Below, one piece after another: positions 6,798 through 12,563 of a stretch of 12,563 nucleotides of DNA. The notes below the pieces were generated by a model. The model worked only from the letters and a program-made list of their open reading frames with translations, was not told the DNA's origin and did not search any database. A program made the translations under genes and the position numbers. Source of the DNA: a bacterium. Its GTDB lineage: Bacteria; Planctomycetota; J058; JAJDCP01. The stretch's first letter is position 1. Each line of letters opens with the position of its first letter. The stretch spans positions 1 to 12,563 of the forward strand of contig JAUIEM010000298.1 of the NCBI GenBank assembly GCA_030428695.1. Reading direction: 5' to 3'.

Positions 6798-7457
6798 ATG
6801 GACAGGGAGAGGATCCGCGACCCGCGCCGGGTCGGTATGCTGAGCCTGCTGCTCGAGCGGGGCATCGAAGACGCCGCCGTGCTCCACGCCCTCGCCCAGG
6901 TGCCCCGCGAACGCTTCGTGCCGTCCCACCTCCAGGCCCGCGCCTACGCCGACGGCCCGCTGCCGATCGGCGCGGGGCAGACCATCTCCCAGCCCTACAT
7001 GGTCGCCGCGATGGTCGAGCTCGCCCGTCCCGACCCTGCCCGCAAGGTGCTCGAGGTCGGCACCGGCTCCGGCTACGGGGCGGCGGTGCTCGCCGGCTGC
7101 TTCGGCACGGTCATCACGATCGAGCGCCTGCCCGCCCTCGCCGAGGCCGCCCGTGAGCGGCTCGCGGCGCTCGGCTGCGACAACGTGACCGTGGTGGTCG
7201 GCGACGGCTCGCGGGGCTACCCGGAGGCCGCGCCCTACGACGCGATCGTCGTCACCGCCGCCGGGCCGAAGGTGCCCGACAGCCTGATCGCCCAGCTCGC
7301 CCCCGGAGGCCGGCTGATCATCCCGGTCGGACCGCGCGGCTGCCAGGAGCTGACCACCGTCGACAAACGCGCCGACGGCTCGACCGTGCGCAGCTGCGCG
7401 ATGCGCTGTGTGTTCGTGCCGTTGGTCGGCGAGGAGGCCTGGCACAGCCCGTCGTGA
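6798..7457 (+). CDS. pcm: Protein-L-isoaspartate O-methyltransferase
   Basis: A 219-residue SAM-dependent methyltransferase that repairs damaged proteins by methylating isoaspartyl residues in the cytosol. E. coli Pcm is 208 residues. Signatures in order: an N-terminal helix pair ending in VPRERFVP, the substrate-loop motif IGAGQTISQPY (57-67), SAM motif I VLEVGTGSGYGAAVLAG (84-100), an acidic residue at the end of the next strand (TIERL) that should hold the ribose, then GDGSRGYPEAAPYDAIVVTAA and the APGGRLIIPVG strand. The start at 6798 is set by GGAGG; an alternative ATG at 6777 would add 7 residues. It follows the phosphatase gene by 50 bases with no visible terminator or promoter, so it is probably co-transcribed with the lipid genes. 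No metabolic link is evident. Confidence 0.92.
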   Translation: MDRERIRDPRRVGMLSLLLERGIEDAAVLHALAQVPRERFVPSHLQARAYADGPLPIGAGQTISQPYMVAAMVELARPDPARKVLEVGTGSGYGAAVLAGCFGTVITIERLPALAEAARERLAALGCDNVTVVVGDGSRGYPEAAPYDAIVVTAAGPKVPDSLIAQLAPGGRLIIPVGPRGCQELTTVDKRADGSTVRSCAMRCVFVPLVGEEAWHSPS

Positions 7458-7524
7458 GCGGGTGTCCGCATTCCGGGCAGTTTTCGTGGCGAAGGAGTCC
7501 GAGACACCGCCTGCTACAAGGCTT

Positions 7525-7556
7525 CGCGATGGGTACGAAAGTTGCAGCCCATCGCG
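7525..7556. promoter_or_regulatory. 9-bp perfect inverted repeat in the leader of the serine protease gene
   Basis: CGCGATGGG (7525-7533) and CCCATCGCG (7548-7556) are exact inverted complements separated by 14 bases. The repeat lies in the 129-base gap before the protease gene and ends 18 bases before its ribosome binding site. It could be an mRNA stem-loop or an operator for a dimeric regulator, with half-site centres 23 bases apart, about two helical turns. I found no convincing -35/-10 pair nearby; TACAAG at 7515-7520 is only a weak -10 candidate. Confidence 0.5.
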
Positions 7557-7574
7557 CATCCATCCCTCTCTCTC

Positions 7575-7580
7575 GAGGAG
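7575..7580 (+). promoter_or_regulatory. Ribosome binding site fixing the GTG start of the serine protease
   Basis: GAGGAG is 6 bases before the GTG at 7587, which begins a clean signal peptide. It excludes the in-frame TTG at 7542, which lies inside the inverted repeat. Confidence 0.75.
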
Positions 7581-7586
7581 CTTCCC

Positions 7587-8333
7587 GTGCGTACCCTGCT
7601 GATCATCCTCCTGTGCCTGAGCCCCCTCGCGGCCCAGGAGTCCCTGCCCGACCTCGTCGACCGCATCAAGGACCGCGTGGTCAACATCACTGTCTTCGAC
7701 GAGGAGGGCGAGCTCGGCGGAGGCTCCGGCTTCATCGCCGAGGGCGGCCTGATCGTGACCAACGCCCACGTCGTCGAGGGCGGCACCCGCTTCGAGGTGT
7801 GCTGGGACGCGTCCGTCTCGCGCCGTCGTTTCGCCGCCGAGGTCGTCGCGATCGACGAGGACATAGACATCGACCTCGCGGTGCTCGCGCCGCTCGGCGA
7901 GGTCGACCTGCCCGCCGGTCTGCCCGTCGCGAGCGACGCCGAGGTGCGGCTCGGCGAGGACGTCGTCATCCTCGGCTTCCCCTGGCTGACCCAGGACGAG
8001 GAGATCGAGGTCTACAGCCTCGCCGTCTTCCGCGGGATCGTGACGAGCATCCGCTGGGCGCGGCGGAAGAAGATCAAGCGGGTCGTGCTCGACGCGAACA
8101 TCCTCAGCGGCGCGAGCGGCGCCCCGGTCTACGCCCCCGCCCTCGGCAAGGTGGTCGCGGTCGCGGCCGAGGTCGAGATGTCCTACTTCGACGAGGAGGA
8201 GATGGGCTCCGAGGAGTACGAGGACGGCGGGAGCTCCGACGTCGAGCGCATCGGCATCGGCTGCGCCCCTGGCGAGGTCCTGCGGCTGCTGAAGGAAGCC
8301 CGCGAGCGGGAGACGGTCGCGCCGGGGCGCTGA
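7587..8333 (+). CDS. Exported trypsin-like serine protease (S1/DegP-like fold, no PDZ)
   Basis: A 248-residue precursor. Residues 1-16 form a short signal peptide (RTLLIILLCLSPLAA) with probable cleavage near AA/QES, so the enzyme should act outside the cytoplasm. The trypsin-like triad is visible: His61 in VTNAHVVEG, Asp96 in DIDLAVL and Ser177 in GASGAPVY. The last replaces the common GNSGGP but keeps GxSGxP. GGGSGFIAEGGLIVTNAH is the typical DegP/HtrA opening strand pair. There is no PDZ domain; the protein ends soon after the barrel. An acidic stretch, FDEEEMGSEEYEDG, interrupts the last strands and might bind metal or gate substrate (inference). It converges on the TPR gene with only 3 bases between stops. 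It may be read through from the upstream operon or have its own undetected promoter. Confidence 0.85.
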   Translation: MRTLLIILLCLSPLAAQESLPDLVDRIKDRVVNITVFDEEGELGGGSGFIAEGGLIVTNAHVVEGGTRFEVCWDASVSRRRFAAEVVAIDEDIDIDLAVLAPLGEVDLPAGLPVASDAEVRLGEDVVILGFPWLTQDEEIEVYSLAVFRGIVTSIRWARRKKIKRVVLDANILSGASGAPVYAPALGKVVAVAAEVEMSYFDEEEMGSEEYEDGGSSDVERIGIGCAPGEVLRLLKEARERETVAPGR

Positions 8334-8336
8334 TCG

Positions 8337-10289
8337 TCAGCCGGGCTGAAGACTCGGGCGCCCTTCGCGAAGAGTTTTCCAACGGGCCATCACGGCGCGC
8401 AGCGCCTGCGCCTTCCGGAGATCCTCGAGGGTCGACCGCCACTCGCGCAGGGCCCTGGTGTCGGGCTCGATACCCTCCCACATGTCGATCCACGTCTCCA
8501 CCGCGTCCGCGTCCCTGCGGTGCGCAGCGATACTCAGCCCGGTGGCGCACATCGCCCGGAACTCGCTGATGTGGAGTCTGTCGACCGCGAAGAAGGGATC
8601 CAGCAGCGCCTGCGCTTCGTCGAATCGCTCCTCCTGGGCGAAGAGCTGCGCCTTCGCGGCGCGAGAGAAGAGGTAGGCCGGAAACTCCTCGATCAGACGG
8701 TCCAGCTCGGCGTAGGCCTCGCCCTTTCGCCCTTGCAGCTCCCAGGCAGCCGCGAGGTTGTTGCGCACCGCAGGTGTCGGAGAGATCGCCAGAGCCTCGC
8801 GCAACAGCTCCTCCGCGCGCTCGCCATCCCGCGTGCGCAGGGCCTCGAGAGCGTCGCGCATCAGCGTTGCGATGGCCGGCGCGCACGGTTCCGTCGGCTC
8901 CCAGCTGATCGACCAGCGGTTCGCGATGATGGAGGTCTGCTTTCCCCCGACCCAGATCGCGAGCGTCTTCTGGTCGAGCTGGTCGCGCTCGTTCAGAGTA
9001 CCGATCACATCTTGGCGTTGCGCCAGTGTCCCCCAGCGCCCCGTCGCGAAATCGCGGAGCGCGTCGACGATCGCCGGTCGCTGTACCTCCGCCCCGACCA
9101 GGAGCGCGAGCTGCCGCGCACGCGGGCAGCCCCAACCGAGCCACAACGGCAGCAGGGTCTCGAAGATGGGGAGCTGTCGCAGCAGGCCTTCGGTCGAGGG
9201 GCTGCGCTTCTTGCTCCAGCGCATCAGGACTTCGAAGTGCATCTGCGGCAGCCACTGCTGCAGGGGCAAAGGCCAGGCACCGTTCCGGGCATCGATGGCT
9301 CGCTCGAGGTCGTCGAGGTTCTCGCGAGCCGTCTGGTGGCTGTGGAGGGAGAGGGCGCGCTTCCACAGCGCACGCGCACGCCCGTCCTGGCCGGCCCGCG
9401 CCGCCGCCACCGCCGCGTAGTGCAGATAGAGAGAGGCGTGGTAGGGACTCTCGCAGACGGGCTCTTCACCCCACCGTTCGTAGGCGGCCAGCACCCCTTC
9501 GAAGTCGCCCAACCACGATAAGGTCTCGAACAGCTTGAGCGCGTGGTCGCCCGGCCCCCCCTCCGCCGCCGCGCGCAGCGAGGCGGCGAGCGTCGCCCGG
9601 CTCGCCCCGCGCTCGACCAGCTCGACCCGGGCCTGCACGGACAGCGCGAACAGGTTGGTGGGGTCGCGGCCCAGCGCCTGTTCTAGAGCGTCCCGGCAGC
9701 CCTGCAGGTCGCCCTCGTGCCAGGCGATCTCGACGCGGTTGTTCCAGCCGCGCACGAAGTCCGGGCAGCGGGCCAGCAGGGCTTCCGCCTTCTCTCGCGC
9801 GGCCGGCAGCTCGTTCTCCGCGAGCAACATCAACGTCTCTTCGTGGAGCACGACCATGGACTCGTCCGGAAGGCCCAGCTCCGCGCGGGTCTGCGCCGTC
9901 AGCCTCTCGAGCTCCGGCAGCTCTTCGCGCAGCACCGCGGCGGTCGGATCGTCGGGGAAGCTCTCGACGAAGCGCCGGGCGAGCCGGGAGACCGTCGCCA
10001 CGTGCCCTCTGCAGGCGTCGATCAGGTAGCGCAGGTAGCGGCGGCGGCCGGGCGCGAGCGCGACGAGCTTGCGGCACACCGCGCGGAGCCGCGAGTCCTG
10101 GCCGGTGTCGTGCAACAGAACGGCGAGGCGCTCGAGCACGTCCAGGTCGCCAGGGAAGCGCGCGGCGAGCTTGTCCAGCGCGGCCAGGGCGTCGTCTTCG
10201 CGGCCCCGGGTGACGAGGCTGTCCACGCGCTGCAGCTCCTGCGCTGGAGCGCCTTTCTTGCGTTTGTGGTTCTTCTTCCGGCGGCCCAT
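8337..10289 (-). CDS. Large tetratricopeptide-repeat protein with a conserved-looking middle domain
   Basis: A 650-residue, probably cytosolic protein with no signal peptide. The N-terminus is strongly basic (GRRKKNHKRKKG). TPR-like helical pairs occur at about 20-85, 155-230, 285-315 and 475-570, for example ALAALDKLAARFPGDLDVLE and AEELLREALAISPTPAVRNN. Residues ~338-468 are not TPR. They contain ALRDFATGRWG, a helix pair, then IWVGGKQTSII and SWEP. I recall a similar DFA-G-x-G / MW-x-G pattern in TPR proteins of several bacterial phyla, but I cannot name the domain. The ATG at 10289 is chosen because AGAGGGG (10295-10301) precedes it; a GTG at 10334 would overlap its own ribosome binding site. 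It follows the repeat-protein gene by 68 bases and may share its transcript. Function is unknown; protein scaffolding is the usual TPR role. Confidence 0.85.
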   Translation of the reverse strand: MGRRKKNHKRKKGAPAQELQRVDSLVTRGREDDALAALDKLAARFPGDLDVLERLAVLLHDTGQDSRLRAVCRKLVALAPGRRRYLRYLIDACRGHVATVSRLARRFVESFPDDPTAAVLREELPELERLTAQTRAELGLPDESMVVLHEETLMLLAENELPAAREKAEALLARCPDFVRGWNNRVEIAWHEGDLQGCRDALEQALGRDPTNLFALSVQARVELVERGASRATLAASLRAAAEGGPGDHALKLFETLSWLGDFEGVLAAYERWGEEPVCESPYHASLYLHYAAVAAARAGQDGRARALWKRALSLHSHQTARENLDDLERAIDARNGAWPLPLQQWLPQMHFEVLMRWSKKRSPSTEGLLRQLPIFETLLPLWLGWGCPRARQLALLVGAEVQRPAIVDALRDFATGRWGTLAQRQDVIGTLNERDQLDQKTLAIWVGGKQTSIIANRWSISWEPTEPCAPAIATLMRDALEALRTRDGERAEELLREALAISPTPAVRNNLAAAWELQGRKGEAYAELDRLIEEFPAYLFSRAAKAQLFAQEERFDEAQALLDPFFAVDRLHISEFRAMCATGLSIAAHRRDADAVETWIDMWEGIEPDTRALREWRSTLEDLRKAQALRAVMARWKTLREGRPSLQPG

Positions 10290-10357
10290 ATCGACCCCTC
10301 TTCCGTGACGAGTTGTCCCAAGGGTACAGGGCACCTCCGTCAGATCCGCAGCGCGAG

Positions 10358-12181
10358 CTACGGAAACCGCACCTCGACGTCCAACGGACTGTCGTCGCTG
10401 ACGGTCAGGGCCGTCGGCGGCCCCCGCTGTCCGTCGCGGCGCGCGCGGAGCTGATACTTCCCCGGCGGCAGCACGAGGGAGAAACGCCCCTGCGGGTCGA
10501 CCGGAGCCTCCGTCCCCTCCCCCGCCGGCAGGCGGCTCACGTAGACGCTGTGCGCCGCCGTCCGCCCCGCCACGACCTTCCCCTCCACGCGTGCTCCAGG
10601 AGCGACTTCCACCAGCAGCTCGATGACTTCGCCCGCGGCGGCGTCGAAGGTCGAAGCGGCGACCCGCTCACCGAGCCGGACGAACACGCCGTAGGTGCCC
10701 GGCTCGAAGGCGCGCAGGCGGACCCGGGCGGTGTCCGCGTAGGTCGGGCCCCAGTGCTGGTGCGACCAAAGCCCCGGGCCCTCCGGGCTGGCCCGCGCGA
10801 AGCTGACTTCGAGGTGGTCGTCGTGGGCCCACGGCTCGAGGGAGCTGCGCTCTTCGCGCACCGGCACCAGGACCTCGATGCGCGCGCCCCGTCGGCTGCG
10901 GAGAACGACCTCTCCGCGTTGCTCACTCATGCGCAGGCGCACCTCCATGGTGTCGGTGGCGGTCCAGCCCGCTCCGTGGGCACGCAGCCCGTAGGTGCCG
11001 GGCGGAAGCCGGTCGATGACGAAGGCGCCGTCCGCGTCGCTGGCACCGGACGGCCTGGGGCGGAAGTCGCCCCCGAAGACCTCGATCGGGACCCCGGCGA
11101 CCGGCTCCCAGTCCGCATCGAGGACCCGACCGCTGATGCGCGCGGGCGGCTGCAGCTCGAAGTCGCGCTGGGTGGGTCCGGGTGCGCTGAGCGGCCCGAC
11201 CGCGCCGAGCCAGCACCAGTGGGTGTCCCCGTCGAACACCCACGCCTCCAGGGGCTCCTCCCCGGGGGCGATGCCGCGCGTGCGGTAGGCCCCGTCGCGG
11301 ACGTGGGCCGTCGCGACCCGCCGACCGTCACGGAAGAGGTTGATCCGACCACGTCGTGAGAGCGCGCCCTCCGCCCCCCGGACGATGCCGTGGAGGCTAC
11401 TGCCGGCGGCCAGGCGCAGCTCGGCGTCCGGGTCGCCGGGACCGGAGACGCGATGCTCGACGGTCACGCCGAGCCGCTCCGGCTGATTTCCGACGGAGAG
11501 CTCCCACTTCCCGGCCTCCAGGTGGCGGATCACGAAGCTGCCGTCCGCGCCGCTCGTGCCCGTCCCCTTTCCCCCGACGCCACGGGGCAGGACGCCCGGG
11601 CCGAGACGCTCGGCGCGGACGACGACATCGGCGAGGGGCTGGCCGTCCTCCGCCGCGAGGACTCGTCCGCGCAGGCTGAGGCCGGGACGCAGGCGCAGCT
11701 CGATGCCCTCGAGCTCCACGCCGGGTTCGACCAGGACCTCGACCGGAGGAGAGCTGAGGAAGCCGCGCGCGAGCGCGAGCACCCGGTAGCGCCCCGGGAG
11801 GAGGTGGGTGACCCGGAAGCGCCCCTCGTTCGCCTTCCACCCGCTGGCTCTCCCGGACAGCACCACATCGGCTTCGGAGGCCGGCTCGCCCTCCGGCGTG
11901 AGGACCCGCCCGGACAGCGCTCCCCGCTCCTGGCGCCAGCCATCCGGGGCGGAGCGCGGCGCCGTTCGGGCGACCGGCGCCGCGGCCGACGAGTCGGGAG
12001 ACGCGACCGGCGGCACCTGGGCGTCTCCTTCCACGCGCACGGCCGCGACGTCCAGGGTGTCTTCGACAGGCCCAGGAGAGCCGGGCGCCGGACGCTCTTC
12101 CTCCTCCGTACTCCGCTGGAAGAACACACCGACCACCGCGAGCAGGCCGAGCCCCAGCCCGATCAGGCTCTCGCGCTTCAT
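10358..12181 (-). CDS. Exported or anchored protein of six carboxypeptidase-regulatory-like repeats
   Basis: 607 residues. Residues 3-21 (ESLIGLGLGLLAVVGVFFQ) form an uncleaved-looking signal anchor. A low-complexity Pro/Ala/Glu linker follows to about 85. Then come six beta-sandwich repeats, each opening with a G-R-V-type strand and most closing with PG-x-Y: about 87-143, 168-230, 261-315, 347-406, 433-505 and 530-585. Examples are ISGRVLDADWEPVAGVPIEV and LPPGTYGLRA. This is the CarboxypepD_reg / prealbumin-like fold, usual in surface and periplasmic proteins for adhesion or polysaccharide binding. No catalytic domain is present. The third and fifth copies are the most divergent. The ATG at 12181 has GGAG 6 bases upstream and a good promoter. 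Such proteins are frequent in Planctomycetota and Myxococcota. The partner or ligand is unknown. Confidence 0.87.
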   Translation of the reverse strand: MKRESLIGLGLGLLAVVGVFFQRSTEEEERPAPGSPGPVEDTLDVAAVRVEGDAQVPPVASPDSSAAAPVARTAPRSAPDGWRQERGALSGRVLTPEGEPASEADVVLSGRASGWKANEGRFRVTHLLPGRYRVLALARGFLSSPPVEVLVEPGVELEGIELRLRPGLSLRGRVLAAEDGQPLADVVVRAERLGPGVLPRGVGGKGTGTSGADGSFVIRHLEAGKWELSVGNQPERLGVTVEHRVSGPGDPDAELRLAAGSSLHGIVRGAEGALSRRGRINLFRDGRRVATAHVRDGAYRTRGIAPGEEPLEAWVFDGDTHWCWLGAVGPLSAPGPTQRDFELQPPARISGRVLDADWEPVAGVPIEVFGGDFRPRPSGASDADGAFVIDRLPPGTYGLRAHGAGWTATDTMEVRLRMSEQRGEVVLRSRRGARIEVLVPVREERSSLEPWAHDDHLEVSFARASPEGPGLWSHQHWGPTYADTARVRLRAFEPGTYGVFVRLGERVAASTFDAAAGEVIELLVEVAPGARVEGKVVAGRTAAHSVYVSRLPAGEGTEAPVDPQGRFSLVLPPGKYQLRARRDGQRGPPTALTVSDDSPLDVEVRFP

Positions 12182-12208
12182 ACCCGGCTCCGGTCGGGGG
12201 ACATCCCC

Positions 12209-12237
12209 GTTCTACGTCTGCATCGCGCGGCTGGCAA
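12209..12237 (-). promoter_or_regulatory. Sigma70-type promoter for the repeat-protein/TPR gene pair
   Basis: On the minus strand TTGCCA (12237-12232), a 17-base spacer, then TAGAAC (12214-12209). Predicted transcription starts near 12202, giving a leader of about 20 bases with GGAG (12191-12188) before the ATG at 12181. It stands back to back with the M20 peptidase promoter, with 25 bases between the two -35 boxes. Confidence 0.55.
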
Positions 12238-12262
12238 GCGTTGAGGACGCTGACGCCAGGGC

Positions 12263-12291
12263 TTGGCTTCCCTCCCCGGAAGCTCTAGACT
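12263..12291 (+). promoter_or_regulatory. Sigma70-type promoter for the M20 peptidase gene
   Basis: TTGGCT (12263-12268), a 17-base spacer, then TAGACT (12286-12291). Transcription would start near 12298, with a leader of about 33 bases. The leader holds a small GC-rich inverted repeat, GGGCGC/GCGCCC (12302-12315), and GGAG at 12321-12324, 6 bases before the ATG. Confidence 0.6.
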
Positions 12292-12330
12292 GCCCCAAAA
12301 CGGGCGCCTGCGCCCCCACCGGAGACCGCT

Positions 12331-12563
12331 ATGCAAGCCGAGCTGCTCGGACCCCGCATCGAGGAGATGTGGACGTCGTCGATCGTGCCCACCCTCTGTG
12401 AGTACATCCGCATCCCGAACCAGAGCCCCGCCTTCGACCCCGACTGGAAGGCGGCCGGCCACATGGCCCGGGCGATGGAGCTCGCCCGCGCCTGGGTCGA
12501 GGAGCAGGCCGTCGAGGGCGCGCGCCTCGAGGTGCTCGAGCTGCCCGGACGCACGCCGCTGCT
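12331..12563 (+). CDS. M20-family metallopeptidase, N-terminal fragment (3' partial)
   Basis: Only the first 77 residues are in the window. They read MQAELLGPRIEEMW, then IVPTLCEYIRIPNQSPAFD, DWKAAGHMARAMELARAW and LEVLELPGRTPL. This matches the N-terminal helix and first strand of M20/ArgE/DapE/CPG2-like metallopeptidases, where the YI-x-IPN-x-S-P and G-x-TP-L segments precede the zinc ligands. The zinc-binding His and Asp/Glu residues lie beyond the right edge, so activity cannot be judged. The family is usually about 450-480 residues. The ATG is supported by GGAG 6 bases upstream and a good promoter. Substrate is unknown; dipeptides or acylated amino acids are typical for the family. Confidence 0.8.
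   Translation, partial: MQAELLGPRIEEMWTSSIVPTLCEYIRIPNQSPAFDPDWKAAGHMARAMELARAWVEEQAVEGARLEVLELPGRTPL

Noticed and set aside
7444..7465. Bulged hairpin (ACA-CCCG / CGGG-TGT) spanning the pcm stop as a terminator
   Set aside because: The stem is short, has a bulge, and no T-run follows directly.
8363..8378. CTTCGCGAAG palindrome followed by TTTT, as a terminator for the protease gene
   Set aside because: The palindrome leaves no room for a loop, so only about 3 base pairs could form. It also lies inside the TPR coding region.
10313..11359. A 348-codon plus-strand frame opposite the repeat protein
   Set aside because: Its composition is biased and it has no motif. The minus-strand frame has clear repeats, a signal anchor and a promoter.
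12302..12315. GGGCGC/GCGCCC inverted repeat in the M20 gene leader as a riboswitch or terminator
   Set aside because: It is too short and simple, and such matches arise easily by chance at this GC content.
1..12563. CRISPR array, mobile element, tRNA, rRNA or defence genes
   Set aside because: I saw no direct repeat series, transposase or integrase frames, cloverleaf sequences, or nuclease/toxin pairs on either strand.

Overview
This is a very GC-rich, gene-dense bacterial stretch. It holds ten protein genes, two of them cut by the window edges, and no gene-free gap longer than about 150 bases. I see no tRNA, rRNA, CRISPR array, insertion sequence or phage gene. Several features suggest a Planctomycetota-like or Myxococcota-like lineage: high GC, frequent GTG starts, a secreted protein built of carboxypeptidase-regulatory-like repeats, a large TPR protein, and promoters with TAGACT-type -10 boxes. 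This placement is an inference with low certainty. The first gene's N-terminal half looks more like a proteobacterial family.

Layout, left to right. (1) 2-1189 (+) is the end of a dihydrodipicolinate-synthase-like aldolase/lyase whose C-terminus is replaced by a DUF1232-like domain. A strong hairpin follows it. (2) 1277-2473 (+) is a compact GspE/PilB-type secretion ATPase with its own promoter and a clear ribosome binding site. (3) 2457-3065 (-) is a SPOUT/TrmH-type RNA methyltransferase with an N-terminal zinc ribbon. It meets the ATPase gene tail to tail with a 17-base overlap. (4) 3156-7457 (+) is an apparent operon: a PlsB-like acyltransferase, gpsA, an App1/DUF2183-like HAD phosphatase, then protein-L-isoaspartate methyltransferase. 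The first three genes are translationally coupled (4-base and 1-base overlaps). (5) 7587-8333 (+) is an exported trypsin-like serine protease with a 9-bp inverted repeat in its leader. (6) 12181-8337 (-) carries an exported six-repeat protein followed by a 650-residue TPR protein. (7) 12331-end (+) is the start of an M20-family metallopeptidase, divergent from the six-repeat protein gene.

The clearest functional story is a glycerolipid unit. GpsA makes glycerol-3-phosphate, the PlsB-like enzyme can acylate it, and the App1-like phosphatase could dephosphorylate phosphatidate. Three successive kinds of step are therefore encoded in one transcript. Four promoters of the same type (TTGnnn, 17-18 bases, TAGnnn) can be read by eye. 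One of them would give the PlsB-like gene a leaderless mRNA.

Nothing here is clearly a new defence or mobile system. The items most worth a second look are the aldolase/DUF1232 junction (real fusion or assembly chimera), the lipid operon, the leader inverted repeat of the protease, and the conserved middle region of the TPR protein.
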